Program-made: the position numbers and the translations under genes | Shown here: one piece after another, positions 7,104-15,808 of the stretch | Position numbering within the stretch: the stretch's first letter is position 1 | Layout of the letters: each line of letters begins with the position of its first letter | From: a virus | Direction: 5' to 3' (one strand) | IMG/VR virus record: IMGVR_UViG_3300027917_000149 | Location: 1-28,191 of that record | DNA length: 28,191 bases | Notes under the pieces: generated by a model | What the model was told of the DNA's origin: nothing | The model's input: the letters and a program-made list of their open reading frames with translations, nothing else | The model's database searches: none

Positions 7104-8488
7104 TGGAAAAGATTGAATACCTGATTCTCAGGAACCTTATATTTAATGAAGATTACTTAAAAAAAGTTCTTCCTTTTATTCATGAAGAATATTTTCAGGA
7201 CAAGGATCAAAAAGTATTGTTTTTAATTATTAAAAAATTTGTTGATGAATATAGTAAACAACCAACAAAAGAAATACTTTCTATTGAAACTGAAAACCGT
7301 GGTGATTTAAATGAAGATGAATTTAAGACCATCATTCATCTTATCAACTCTTTTGAAGAAGTTGATGTTGAATTTGGATGGTTAATTAATACTACGGAGC
7401 AGTGGTGTAAAGACCGTGCTCTTTTTAATTCGATTATGGAGGCAGTTAATCTTTACGAATCTAATAAAGATAGAGGACTAATTCCAACCAAGATACAAGA
7501 TGCATTAGCAGTTAGTTTTGACAGCAGTATTGGACACGATTACTTAGAAGACACTGAAGAAAGATATGAATTTTACAATACTAAAGAGGAGAGGATTTCT
7601 ACTGGCATTGAACTTCTTGACAAAATTTATGACGGGGGGTTTGCTCGTAAAACTCTTAATATCGCGCTTGCTGGTACTGGCGTCGGCAAGTCTCTATTCA
7701 TGTGCTGTGTGGCTAGCTCCGTCTTGCTCTCAGGGAGGAACGTACTCTACATTACAATGGAAATGGCAGAGAAAAAGATTGCTCAGAGAATTGACGCAAA
7801 TTTAATGAATGTTGACATTAAAGAACTTAAAAAACTCCCTAAGTCAAAGTTTCAAAACAAAGTTAATAGTTTACAACAAAAAACTAATGGAAAACTTATA
7901 ATTAAGGAATATCCTACTGCATCTGCTCATGCAGGTCATTTTAGAAATCTTCTTAATGATTTGGCGCTTAAAAAATCATTTTATCCTGATATTGTCTTCG
8001 TTGATTACCTTAACATTTGTGCTTCCTCTCGGTATAGGGCAGGAAGTAACGTTAATACTTATACTTATATCAAAGGAATTGCTGAAGAAATTAGAGGGCT
8101 CGCCGCAGAATTCAATGTACCTTTCGTTTCAGCCACTCAAACTACTCGGAGTGGTTCTATTAGCTCTGACCCTGACCTTACTGACACTAGTGAGTCCTTT
8201 GGACTCCCTGCTACTGCTGATACTATGTTTGCCCTTATTAGCAGTGAACAACTGGAAGAACTTGGACAGATAAAAGTAAAACAACTTAAGAATCGTGATG
8301 GTGATTTGAATTACTATAGAACCTTCTGTGTGGGGGTTGACAGATCCAAGATGAGGTTGTATGATTTGGAGGAGTCTGCACAAGTAGGACTTTCTGATTC
8401 TGGGCAGAATCTTGATGTGGAGTTTAATTTTGGGGAGAAGACAACATCTAAAATGAAAGAAAAGTTTGGAGGATTTGATTTTGAATAG
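7103..8488 (+). CDS. 41: Replicative DNA helicase, T4 gp41/DnaB-like
   Basis: Predicted hexameric 5'-3' helicase that unwinds DNA at the fork and works with gp61 primase. The protein is 461 aa. The N-terminal helical domain (1-145) is followed by a RecA-type core with Walker A GTGVGKS (191-197), the ITMEM segment (217-221) and Walker B PDIVFVDYLN. The C terminus ends FGGFDFE. ATG at 7103 overlaps the oxygenase stop (TGATG); a TTG at 7100 is a less likely start. The last 150 nt carry a promoter (8337-8365) and the ribosome-binding site of the next gene. Confidence 0.96.
   Translation: MEKIEYLILRNLIFNEDYLKKVLPFIHEEYFQDKDQKVLFLIIKKFVDEYSKQPTKEILSIETENRGDLNEDEFKTIIHLINSFEEVDVEFGWLINTTEQWCKDRALFNSIMEAVNLYESNKDRGLIPTKIQDALAVSFDSSIGHDYLEDTEERYEFYNTKEERISTGIELLDKIYDGGFARKTLNIALAGTGVGKSLFMCCVASSVLLSGRNVLYITMEMAEKKIAQRIDANLMNVDIKELKKLPKSKFQNKVNSLQQKTNGKLIIKEYPTASAHAGHFRNLLNDLALKKSFYPDIVFVDYLNICASSRYRAGSNVNTYTYIKGIAEEIRGLAAEFNVPFVSATQTTRSGSISSDPDLTDTSESFGLPATADTMFALISSEQLEELGQIKVKQLKNRDGDLNYYRTFCVGVDRSKMRLYDLEESAQVGLSDSGQNLDVEFNFGEKTTSKMKEKFGGFDFE
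8337..8365 (+). promoter_or_regulatory. Sigma70-type promoter inside the end of gp41
   Basis: TTGACA at 8337-8342, exactly 17 nt, TATGAT at 8360-8365. It has the same form as six other sites in the window. Transcription from about 8372 would express the 8481 gene, mazG and the 9375 gene apart from the helicase, ending at the 9521 terminator. Confidence 0.65.
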
Positions 8489-8819
8489 GTATGTTGAGCA
8501 AGAGTGGTATTCTGTCATCTATAAAGCAACCGGAGAAAAGAAATGTGATTGTGGATGGGAATGTGATGCCATGATGATTGTTTCAATGAATCCAGAAAAA
8601 CTTACTTATGTAAAGAGCAATAATCATCTTATGGGACAAGTAGTTGATGTTACACCTCCACCAGCACTTCCCACCAATGAAATAGTTGATCTTGGTGGGA
8701 AGTGGGATGATCCAATCCCAGAAGGTATTGACCCTTATAATCTTAGGGGAAGACAACCTATGGAATCAGTTAAAAAGAAACTAAAACCAAGTGAACTAAA
8801 GGAGTTTAAACCGGAGTAA
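8481..8819 (+). CDS. Hypothetical protein with a TTG start
   Basis: A 112-aa protein with no domain I can name. Features: CDCGWECDAMM near residue 25 (three Cys in a short stretch, possibly metal binding), a Pro-rich centre (TPPPALP), DLGGKWDDPIP, and a Lys-rich C-terminal part. No ATG fits; the TTG at 8481 is preferred because GGAGGA at 8468-8473 lies 7 nt upstream and the start overlaps the gp41 stop by 8 nt. A further in-frame TTG at 8466 lacks such a site. It is followed 4 nt later by mazG, with which it is likely co-expressed. Confidence 0.72.
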   Translation: MNRYVEQEWYSVIYKATGEKKCDCGWECDAMMIVSMNPEKLTYVKSNNHLMGQVVDVTPPPALPTNEIVDLGGKWDDPIPEGIDPYNLRGRQPMESVKKKLKPSELKEFKPE

Positions 8820-8823
8820 AATT

Positions 8824-9378
8824 ATGCCAATGAATACTGCAGCAATCCAACAAGGTGGACGTGCCCCGGAACCACAAAGACCTCAGGGATTTCAAAGTGA
8901 GCGACCTCAAATTGTTATTACAAAAGAAGAGCAACCAGATCAAAGTGTAAAATATACTATGACACAAGAAATGAGATCTGTTGATCCAGAACGATACATT
9001 GAGTTTGTAAGTGAAGTAACAAGTGCAGAAAGCACTGACTTTGCATCTCTTCTTAAGAGAATGACTCAACTTGAAGTTGACGGGGCAAATGTTCCTAAAC
9101 TTCTAACCGCCGCTGCTGGACTCTGTGCTGAATCTGGTGAGTTTACTGAGGTAGTGAAGAAAATCACTTTCCAAGGTAAACCATATAATGAAGAGAATAT
9201 CTTTCATATGAAACGTGAGTTAGGTGATATTCTTTGGTATGTTGCCCAAGCATGTATGGCACTCGACACTGGTTTCGATGAACTCATGGAAATGAACGTT
9301 GACAAACTCAAAGCACGTTATCCTGGTGGAGAATTTGATGTCCACTATTCTGAAAATCGTAAGGAGGGAGATGTATGA
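8824..9378 (+). CDS. mazG: MazG-like nucleotide pyrophosphohydrolase
   Basis: Predicted NTP pyrophosphohydrolase of the all-alpha MazG family. The metal-binding set is E103-xx-E106 in AESGEF and E132-xx-D135 in RELGDILWY, correctly spaced, and the C-terminal NVDKLKARYPGGEFD is typical of cyanophage MazG. Family activity is hydrolysis of NTPs or dNTPs to monophosphates. In cyanophages it was proposed to lower host (p)ppGpp, while later work favours dGTP/dCTP hydrolysis for recycling host DNA. The first 45 or so residues are Pro/Gln-rich and outside the domain. GGAG precedes the ATG. The 3' end overlaps the next gene by ATGA. Confidence 0.93.
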   Translation: MPMNTAAIQQGGRAPEPQRPQGFQSERPQIVITKEEQPDQSVKYTMTQEMRSVDPERYIEFVSEVTSAESTDFASLLKRMTQLEVDGANVPKLLTAAAGLCAESGEFTEVVKKITFQGKPYNEENIFHMKRELGDILWYVAQACMALDTGFDELMEMNVDKLKARYPGGEFDVHYSENRKEGDV

Positions 9379-9506
9379 GCACTCGTCAATTTGTAACCAA
9401 GTCTGGAGATACTTGGGAATGGGAAGAAACTAAAGAAGTTATTAAAGCAGTGAAAGATTATTGGAAAGTTGTAAAAGAAAATCAATCTAAAACGTTAGAC
9501 AAATGA
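9375..9506 (+). CDS. 43-aa hypothetical protein after mazG
   Basis: Starts at the ATGA overlap with mazG behind a strong AAGGAGGGAG site inside the mazG end. It reads MSTRQFVTKSGDTWEWEETKE onward in part, with Trp and many Lys/Glu, likely one helix. It ends 14 nt before a strong terminator, so it is the last gene of the early block. No known family recognised. Confidence 0.68.
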   Translation: MSTRQFVTKSGDTWEWEETKEVIKAVKDYWKVVKENQSKTLDK

Positions 9507-9520
9507 GAATATAAGTACTG

Positions 9521-9549
9521 CCCCTTCTAAATAATAGAAGGGGTTTTTT
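9521..9549 (+). terminator. Strong terminator closing the replication block
   Basis: Perfect 9-bp stem CCCCTTCTA/TAGAAGGGG (9521-9529 with 9535-9543), loop AATAA, then six T. It divides the early replication genes from the virion genes. The next ATG (9556) is only 6 nt after the T run. Confidence 0.94.
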
Positions 9550-9555
9550 ATTGCT

Positions 9556-10116
9556 ATGCCTCGATATAATAGAAGCCGATCTTCTTTTTTGAAAGAAATT
9601 GGAAGATTAGATAAGATAAATCGAGTTGCACAGGAAACTTCTTGGGATGATACAAATGTATCGTACAATGTTGGTGATCGAAGAACAACTGAAGTTAAAA
9701 CTTCGGTAAATGATTTTGTTGGTGAAATTGAATCGGTTGAGGATAATCCGAGACCGGCAAATATAATGGAAAGGTTAATCGAGTTAAGTGAAAACTCTTT
9801 TCTTGAAACACCTCAGCAAAACATGTATAAATTAATTGAGATACTGGATGAAAGAACGTATGGATATCCTCAACCAGGAGATATTTTTACATTCATTTAT
9901 CGAGCAAAAACTCCAAAGTTAATTTATGATATGCACCCTGTTACTAGGATAACCCAAATAGGAGCAAATAGTTTTTGGGGATGGAATTATCATCTTAATA
10001 TGATAAGACAATATAAAGGTGGTGATGGTAGAATCCTCAGTAATTTTTATAAAATAGATGAGGATGAGTTGCCAGTAGTTCTTTCAATTAATACTAAGTT
10101 ATTGTTAAAAACATAA
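9556..10116 (+). CDS. Putative virion-associated protein
   Basis: A 186-aa protein without a recognised domain. The N-terminal third is polar; the C-terminal two-thirds has PGDIFTFIYRAKTPKLIYDMHPVTRI and FWGWNYHLN, a pattern that reminds me of small proteins found among structural genes of T4-like cyanophages. It follows the block terminator almost directly and is not preceded by a clear ribosome-binding site or a TATAAATA promoter. It leads into two genes with internal-head-protein N termini, so a virion role is suggested by position. Function remains a guess. Confidence 0.6.
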   Translation: MPRYNRSRSSFLKEIGRLDKINRVAQETSWDDTNVSYNVGDRRTTEVKTSVNDFVGEIESVEDNPRPANIMERLIELSENSFLETPQQNMYKLIEILDERTYGYPQPGDIFTFIYRAKTPKLIYDMHPVTRITQIGANSFWGWNYHLNMIRQYKGGDGRILSNFYKIDEDELPVVLSINTKLLLKT

Positions 10117-10117
10117 A

Positions 10118-10711
10118 ATGAAAAGTTTTTCAAATTTCCAAACAGAGGCAAAAAAATCACTTGCTGGATTTCATGCAAAACGATTGGGATTAAAGTATGA
10201 TAAAAGAACAGGTGGGTATGTTGGAAGACATACTGGGGAATTTGTAGCAAAATCGGTTGATGGCAATTTAAAATTTTATAATCAGAGTCAACAAATTGGA
10301 AAAAAAGATCCAAAACAGATTAGAGGTAATCGGTTTCCTAATGATGTTGCTTCTGATCACAGACCAAATAATCCTCTAAGAACCGAAGAGCAAATAAAGG
10401 AACTGAGAGAAAGATATATTGCCAAAGAAGTATTTTTAGAAGGTGATTGGGTAAAAAGTATTGCAAACGGAATGGTTGGTAAAATCATTCGTAGGGGAAC
10501 TAACTATCTCATTTGTGTGACTGAAAATGATGAAATGTTCAAACCATGGGTTCATGATGTAGTTGAATGGACTGAGGTATCTGGAGTTCCTGCAGACCAA
10601 AGGTTAGTCGGAACAGATGCTCATAGAGAATATGTTGCCAAGATGGCAGGCACTGAAGGAATAAGGAACTTCATAAATAAGTACAGGGCAAAGAGAGTAA
10701 ATAAGAAATGA
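10118..10711 (+). CDS. Putative internal head protein with capsid-targeting-like N terminus (1)
   Basis: A basic 197-aa protein. It begins MKSFSNFQTEA, which matches the shape of the T4 capsid-targeting leader (MKTYQEFIAEA in IPIII and relatives) that directs internal proteins into the prohead and is cut after Glu by gp21. The P3 residue here is Gln rather than the preferred Leu/Ile, so cleavage is less sure. The middle has a KOW-like stretch, EGDWVKSIANGMVGKIIRRGTNY in part, and the C-terminal end is Lys/Arg-rich. It sits directly before a second protein with the same leader (ATGA overlap). I infer packaging with DNA and possible injection into the host; no enzyme function is visible. Confidence 0.66.
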   Translation: MKSFSNFQTEAKKSLAGFHAKRLGLKYDKRTGGYVGRHTGEFVAKSVDGNLKFYNQSQQIGKKDPKQIRGNRFPNDVASDHRPNNPLRTEEQIKELRERYIAKEVFLEGDWVKSIANGMVGKIIRRGTNYLICVTENDEMFKPWVHDVVEWTEVSGVPADQRLVGTDAHREYVAKMAGTEGIRNFINKYRAKRVNKK

Positions 10712-11025
10712 AATCCTATCAGCAATTTCTTTCTGAAGCAGTAAATATTGCTGGAGATTTTAATGGAAATCTCTACATCAATAGTTCAGAACCAGAACCT
10801 CAACAAGTCGGGGAAGATTATGTTGCTGATTTTGTTTGGGAAGGAAGTATCTACAGAATGGAATTAGTTTCCACCGGAATGCCATCTAAGATTGACATTG
10901 CAGAAAGATTACAAATAGAGTATCCTGGGGCAATCGTTCATCAGATTTATCCAGCAACGCAGAAAGCAAATATTCAAGTATCGGATACTAAGAGATATCA
11001 TCCAGGTAAACTAGAGTGGTTGTAA
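10708..11025 (+). CDS. Putative internal head protein with capsid-targeting-like N terminus (2)
   Basis: A 105-aa protein opening MKSYQQFLSEA, very close to the T4 internal-protein leader and with an ideal gp21-type site L-S-E before Ala. After the leader comes a short domain with GDFNGNLYINSS, YVADFVWEGSIYRMEL and IVHQIYPATQK, probably mostly beta. Start overlaps the previous gene by 4 nt. A CATAAATA at 10672-10679, 28 nt upstream, could be a weak late promoter. It ends 3 nt before the large structural gene. Function after cleavage is unknown. Confidence 0.68.
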   Translation: MKSYQQFLSEAVNIAGDFNGNLYINSSEPEPQQVGEDYVADFVWEGSIYRMELVSTGMPSKIDIAERLQIEYPGAIVHQIYPATQKANIQVSDTKRYHPGKLEWL

Positions 11026-11028
11026 GTT

Positions 11029-12612
11029 ATGGCACAGTGGCGTAAGAATATACAGGATTATCTCGACCAAGAGAGAACTCTGCATGAAGTCTACATGCAG
11101 TGCGATGAGTATGGGCAAATAATTTCTCCGAGTGCTTGTGGTGAATCAGCATTCGGAGAAACTGTTGCCGTTACTCTTACTCCAAAGGTTCAGGCAGATG
11201 CCATCTATGGATTAGATCCAACAACCTTTGAAATCTTTAATTATTCCAATAGTGGCATTGCTACTCATGAGAGTAACATGTTTAAGGTTAGTGCTGGAAC
11301 CGACGCAAACTCTTATGGTGTTATTAGAAGTAATACTTTTATAAGATACCGTCCTGGTCAAGGTGTGGTATCAAGATTTACAGCATCATTCTCTGAAAAT
11401 CCAATAGGATTTACTCAGAGAGTAGGACTATTTAATCAGGAAAACGCAATTCAGGTTGGATATAATACTGACGGTAAGTTTGGCGTTCTTCGTGCCACTG
11501 GTGGTAAAGCACATATTCATAGAATTACCTTTACAGCACTCGCAAATGGTGATGTAACTGTTACTCTTAATGGAATACCATTCACTACTGTTACATTATC
11601 TGGTGGAAGTGTTGCTGCTAATATCTCCCAACTGGTTAAAGGATTAAGACAACAGGCACTCTTTAATGCTCTGTATATCGCAGAGTATGATCAGACAACT
11701 CTCAGTGTTCTTTCTACATCTCTTGGAGCACAGAACGGAACATTCAATGTTACCAGTACTGCTACAGTAACATTCACAAGTGCTCATTTACAACAAGGTG
11801 TAGCACAGACAGAATATTGGACTCCACAAGAAGAGTTTAACTTAGATAAACTTGATGGCACTGGATACTCTGGTATTACACTAGACCCATCCAAACTAAA
11901 TGTATATCAAATTAACTTCCGTTGGTTGGGTGCTGGTGAACAGAGATATGCGATTGAGAATCCTCTGAATGGGGATATGATGTTTTTCCATCATGACCAT
12001 TATACCAATCGAAATACAGTTCCACACTTAGACAATCCATCACTGAAACTTGGATATGTTGCTGCTAATATTACTGGTGCTACAAGTGGTGTTGTGACCA
12101 CCAGAGGTGCCTCAATGATGGGTGCTGTTGAAGGTATTACCGCACAAACTAGACATTCATACTCAGCATCAGGTTCAAGAACTGATTCAATGAACACTCC
12201 TGGAAATTTGTATCATATTTTGTCTATTAAGAATAAACTTATCTTCCAGAACAAAGCAAATACAAGAGATACTGTTGTTAAGAGAATTACTGCTTCTGTA
12301 AATACTGTCGGTGATCCTGCTACTGTTTATGTCTATTTAAATTCAAATCTGACCAATAATTTAAACTGGATAAGTGGCAATGAGTTTAATTCTACTCTGA
12401 TTGCTACTCGGGACTCTACTGGATTGTTTTCTTTACCAATACAATCTCGGGCACCAATCGCAACATTCTTTGTTACTAGTGGAGATACTTTGAATGTTGA
12501 TGTGTCTGATTTTGGTATTAATATTCCACCAAATAGTTATCTGACAATTGCCATGTCGTCAACATCCAACATGAATGCCGCAAAGTCTGCAGTGATTTAT
12601 GTGGAAGATTAA
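11029..12612 (+). CDS. Large virion structural protein (surface/fibre-like)
   Basis: A 527-aa protein rich in Thr, Ser, Asn and Gly with alternating beta-type segments, as expected for a phage surface or fibre-type protein. After a short helical N terminus (MAQWRKNIQDYLDQ) come FIRYRPGQGVVSRFTASFSE and RVGLFNQENAIQVGYN, the His-rich MMFFHHDHYTNRN near residue 320, and SLKLGYVAANITGATSG. The C terminus resembles a beta sandwich. I recall similar proteins annotated as structural in cyanomyoviruses, but I cannot place it in a named family or say where on the virion it sits. No signal peptide or membrane segment. Confidence 0.65.
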   Translation: MAQWRKNIQDYLDQERTLHEVYMQCDEYGQIISPSACGESAFGETVAVTLTPKVQADAIYGLDPTTFEIFNYSNSGIATHESNMFKVSAGTDANSYGVIRSNTFIRYRPGQGVVSRFTASFSENPIGFTQRVGLFNQENAIQVGYNTDGKFGVLRATGGKAHIHRITFTALANGDVTVTLNGIPFTTVTLSGGSVAANISQLVKGLRQQALFNALYIAEYDQTTLSVLSTSLGAQNGTFNVTSTATVTFTSAHLQQGVAQTEYWTPQEEFNLDKLDGTGYSGITLDPSKLNVYQINFRWLGAGEQRYAIENPLNGDMMFFHHDHYTNRNTVPHLDNPSLKLGYVAANITGATSGVVTTRGASMMGAVEGITAQTRHSYSASGSRTDSMNTPGNLYHILSIKNKLIFQNKANTRDTVVKRITASVNTVGDPATVYVYLNSNLTNNLNWISGNEFNSTLIATRDSTGLFSLPIQSRAPIATFFVTSGDTLNVDVSDFGINIPPNSYLTIAMSSTSNMNAAKSAVIYVED

Positions 12613-12631
12613 ATCAAAACTTTAATAAATT

Positions 12632-12639
12632 TATAAATA
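12632..12639 (+). promoter_or_regulatory. T4-type late promoter
   Basis: TATAAATA, the exact T4 late consensus read by gp55-bearing RNA polymerase, 28 nt before the ATG at 12668 in the gap between two structural genes. Confidence 0.8.
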
Positions 12640-12667
12640 AATACAAGGCAAATCATCCTATAATAAC

Positions 12668-15490
12668 ATGTCATCCAATATCGCTAAAGATCTTTATGAG
12701 GCATATCTTAATGAGATGGAACCTCAGTTAGGTAAGAAGAAAGAAGGTGGTAGTGAAGGTGGTGGAGTATCCTCACCTGACGAAGCTGCTGCTAAGAGAA
12801 TCCGTCAGGCAGTTTACGACATTAGATATCGTGCAAGAAGAGAAGATATCGATGTAAGTCAGGCATATTCTCAATATATGTCTAATACCTCAATGGCAGC
12901 AAATGAGAAATCTGCTGTTAGAGATAAACTGGGTCTTGGCACTGGTGGACAAGCAGGTGGACAAGCAGAAGAATTTGAGTATGTTGATGAGGATGCAAAA
13001 CCAGGAGAGCGTTATCTCCGTGTTAAACCTCAAAGAGGAACAGGTGAAAAGGAGTATGTAAGAAAATTTGATCCTAAAAATCCTCTTCATCGTCAAAAAG
13101 CGGCAAGATTGAGAGCAAAAGGTATTTCTGCAACTCAAACAAGTCATGGTGATCCTTATGATATGGATCATTCAAAAGGTGCTGGTGAAAAGTATGAGAA
13201 AAAGTATGGTCCAGCAAATGGTAAAAATACAAAAGGTGATCTTGACAAAGATGGAACAGTAGAACCAGATCGTCATGAGTATGCTGGTGTGAAGGATAAG
13301 GCCATCAAGAAAGCGATGGCAAAGAAAGGAACTAAGAAAGAATCTTTCTCCGATTGGAGAGAAGAGATTCGTGAAGTAGTTGAAAAGGCAAATGCCATCA
13401 AACAAAAAGATGATCAGATCAAAGAAAAAGCAGTTCATAATACAATCAAAGTAAATCCTGACATTCCCATCAAGGAACTCGCAGATAATCTCGGTGCAGA
13501 ACTTGTAGAATCTGTTGATCTTGGTGAAGATTTTGAAGAGATGGTTGCAGACTATGCAACTGAGTATTTCTTTGCTGAGGGTTTGAATGAGAATGGAATC
13601 GACATTCTGATTGAAGACATCGGTGTTGATGACTTTGTTGATTATGTTTTAGATCTGTTTGAAGAGTTTGAAGAGGAAGTTCTTACTGAAGCAAGAAGAA
13701 GTGGTCGTATTGAACCAACTACAAAAACTGGAAAGGATGTTGGATCATTAAAGGGTGGTGCAAAAACAGCAGCAATTAAGCGTCTTCGTGGCGAAAAGGC
13801 AAAGAGAAGAGAAGCAGAAGCATCTGCATCTGCAGAAAAACCATCCGGATTGACTGCTGCACTTAAGAGTCAGTCTGAAAAAGCAAAAGTTGCTAAGGGT
13901 CTGAAGAAAGCATCAACTGAGAAAAAAGTTGAAAAAGCAAAGGCAGCACAAGCACCTGCTGCGAATAAGTCATCTGAAGGAACTAAGAAGGAGGTTAAGA
14001 AGGGAATTCTCGGTGCAATCAGAGACAGAGCAGCAAAAGACACTGAGCAACTCAAGAAGTCTTGGCAGACTGCTAGAGAAGTTGGTAAGAAGCATGAGAG
14101 AAACGTAGCAAGAGCAGCAGGAACTGCTGCTGGAGTTGCTGTTGGTGCTGCTAAGGCAGTTCATCGTGCTGGTCAGGAAGCAGGTAGGAGTGAGGCAGGT
14201 AAGAGAGTTAAGGCAACTCTCTCAAAGGCAGGTAAAGCTGCTGCTGCAGGTGCTGCTGCTGGTGCTAAGAAAGGTGAAACCAATACCGCAGCAGGTCGTG
14301 CAGGTCGTGCAGTTGGAACCTTTATTAAAAAAATGAAGGAAGATTATGAACTCTGGATTGATGAACTGATTGATGAGGGTTACGATGTATGGGAGTATGA
14401 TGAGTTTTATCTCGTCGAAACTTATCTTCCGGAAGATCTCGATGAGGGACTTGGAACTGCTTTGAGAGGAATGCTTACCTCAAGAAGTCAGAAGGAAAGA
14501 GTTGCTGCTGCCAAAGAAAGAATGGCAAAGCATCGTGAAGCAATGGCAAAAGGAGAAACTTCTCCTTATGTTGCTCAGAGAAAGAAACCATCAACTCCAA
14601 TCAAAAAACCAAACACTTCTGCAAGAGATCCTTGGTCAGGTAATCCCGAGACTGACAAAGCATGGGCAAAGAGATCAGCATCAACCCCTCATGCATACAA
14701 AGGAACTCACGAAGAGTTTGAAGAGTGGATGGAAGCAATTCTTGCCGAAGGACTTGATATTGATGAGAATATGCTCTTCCTGATTTATGAATCAAGTCTT
14801 GCTGAAGAAATGATGGTCATTTCTGAAAAGGTTGAAATGGATGGTGTTGACGATAACGGCAATACAAAATGCTGGAAAGGTTATGTTAAAAAAGGCACTA
14901 AAGTAAAGGGTGGTAAGGAAGTTAACAACTGTGTGAAGGCAGAGGAAACAAAACTTGATTCTATTATTTCTCGAATAAGAGATACTGAAGAAGTTGATGA
15001 GGGTGTAGCATCTGCTGCTAGAGTTGCTGGTAAATTGGCAATGAGAGCACTTACATCAAAAGCAGCAAAAAAAGCTGCTAAGAAGGTTGGTAAGTCAGCA
15101 CTTGCTGGTGCTACTGCTGGTGCTGCAGAGAGAGCGGGAGAAGCTGCTTACGACACTACAAGAAACATTGGTAAAAAGAAAGAGACTGAATGTGAAGAGT
15201 TTGTTAGTGAACTGAATCGTTATGAAAAAGAAACTGGTAAAGATTACAGAACTGGAAAAAAATCAACTCCAGGAGGAACTTGGAAAGATGATCCCGTAAT
15301 GAAGCATATGAATAAAGTAATGGGTAGTAGTAGAATGGGAGTTCAACCAAGGGGCAAAAAGAAAGTTCCTGGTCAAAAACCACCTGCTGCTGGTGAATAC
15401 GGTGGTCCAATGTCCCCTGCACAAAAAGTTGCAAGGCGTCGTGCCAATGCTCAAAGAGCAATAGATAATATGTCTTCAAGATTTGATTGA
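12668..15490 (+). CDS. Very large modular head/scaffold-like protein (940 aa)
   Basis: Probably a prohead-core or internal virion protein. It alternates acidic helical modules containing EG(Y/L/I) with basic Ala/Lys-rich segments. Acidic modules: about 285-340 (ATEYFFAEGL, YVLDLFEEFEE), 558-595 (WIDELIDEGYDVWEY), 682-722 (EEWMEAILAEGLDIDE). Basic histone-H1-like segments: about 360-555 and 780-840, with runs such as AAGTAAGVAVGAAKA and KAAKKAAKKVGK that could bind DNA. There is a DLDKDGTVEP loop at 191-200 and a two-Cys segment KCWKGYVKKGTK at 734-745. Gp21-type sites (L-x-E) occur at 14-16, 339-341, 692-694 and 711-713. It shares the N-terminal LYEAY motif and module type with the 577-aa protein at 22476. 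It follows a TATAAATA promoter. The call as a head protein is inference from composition and context. Confidence 0.7.
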   Translation: MSSNIAKDLYEAYLNEMEPQLGKKKEGGSEGGGVSSPDEAAAKRIRQAVYDIRYRARREDIDVSQAYSQYMSNTSMAANEKSAVRDKLGLGTGGQAGGQAEEFEYVDEDAKPGERYLRVKPQRGTGEKEYVRKFDPKNPLHRQKAARLRAKGISATQTSHGDPYDMDHSKGAGEKYEKKYGPANGKNTKGDLDKDGTVEPDRHEYAGVKDKAIKKAMAKKGTKKESFSDWREEIREVVEKANAIKQKDDQIKEKAVHNTIKVNPDIPIKELADNLGAELVESVDLGEDFEEMVADYATEYFFAEGLNENGIDILIEDIGVDDFVDYVLDLFEEFEEEVLTEARRSGRIEPTTKTGKDVGSLKGGAKTAAIKRLRGEKAKRREAEASASAEKPSGLTAALKSQSEKAKVAKGLKKASTEKKVEKAKAAQAPAANKSSEGTKKEVKKGILGAIRDRAAKDTEQLKKSWQTAREVGKKHERNVARAAGTAAGVAVGAAKAVHRAGQEAGRSEAGKRVKATLSKAGKAAAAGAAAGAKKGETNTAAGRAGRAVGTFIKKMKEDYELWIDELIDEGYDVWEYDEFYLVETYLPEDLDEGLGTALRGMLTSRSQKERVAAAKERMAKHREAMAKGETSPYVAQRKKPSTPIKKPNTSARDPWSGNPETDKAWAKRSASTPHAYKGTHEEFEEWMEAILAEGLDIDENMLFLIYESSLAEEMMVISEKVEMDGVDDNGNTKCWKGYVKKGTKVKGGKEVNNCVKAEETKLDSIISRIRDTEEVDEGVASAARVAGKLAMRALTSKAAKKAAKKVGKSALAGATAGAAERAGEAAYDTTRNIGKKKETECEEFVSELNRYEKETGKDYRTGKKSTPGGTWKDDPVMKHMNKVMGSSRMGVQPRGKKKVPGQKPPAAGEYGGPMSPAQKVARRRANAQRAIDNMSSRFD

Positions 15491-15507
15491 TTTCAAACCT
15501 TCTATTT

Positions 15508-15515
15508 AATAAATA
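15508..15515 (+). promoter_or_regulatory. Late-type promoter variant
   Basis: AATAAATA (one change from TATAAATA) in the gap before the 63-aa membrane protein, 38 nt upstream of its ATG. Confidence 0.55.
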
Positions 15516-15553
15516 GTCATAGTTATTATGATTCACAAATTAGGAGGTAAATC

Positions 15554-15745
15554 ATGGAACTTGCAGTAATCTGGGCATGGATTGTAGCTAATGAAGCTGC
15601 TCTCGCAACAATTCTTTTAATTGTCTCCGAACTTATGGGGGCGAATACGAAGTTTAAATCGAATGGAATCATTTCTTTCATTCTGCTTCAACTTCAGGAA
15701 TTTGCTAAGAAGAAAGGTGCAGTAGATCCAACACCTGAAGACTGA
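15554..15745 (+). CDS. Small single-span membrane protein
   Basis: A 63-aa protein with a strong ribosome-binding site (AGGAGG) and a hydrophobic segment from about residue 3 to 28 (LAVIWAWIVANEAALATILLI), then ANTKFKSNGIISFILLQLQEF, a second weaker hydrophobic or amphipathic helix, and a charged tail PTPED. Possible roles include a holin-like lysis protein or a small virion or membrane protein; the sequence alone does not decide. It has its own late-type promoter upstream and a terminator downstream, so it is a one-gene late unit. Confidence 0.72.
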   Translation: MELAVIWAWIVANEAALATILLIVSELMGANTKFKSNGIISFILLQLQEFAKKKGAVDPTPED

Positions 15746-15753
15746 TTGGATCG

Positions 15754-15761
15754 TATAAATA
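15754..15761 (+). promoter_or_regulatory. T4-type late promoter upstream of a terminator
   Basis: Exact TATAAATA, 9 nt after the stop of the 63-aa gene. Unless transcripts read through the hairpin at 15776, it would make only a very short RNA. A second exact copy lies at 15808. Confidence 0.5.
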
Positions 15762-15775
15762 AAATACATTTCGAT

Positions 15776-15808
15776 GGGGAGATATAAAAATCAAACTCCC
15801 CTTTTTTT
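15776..15808 (+). terminator. Terminator after the small membrane protein
   Basis: GGGGAG (15776-15781) pairs with CTCCCC (15796-15801) around a 14-nt AT-rich loop, followed by seven T (15802-15808). The last T is also the first base of the next TATAAATA. Confidence 0.75.

Noticed and set aside
13238-13273. EF-hand-like loop DLDKDGTVEPDR in the 940-aa protein
   Set aside because: Positions 1, 3, 5, 6 and 8 fit a calcium loop, but position 12 is Arg instead of Glu/Asp and there is no paired second loop; kept only as a descriptive feature.
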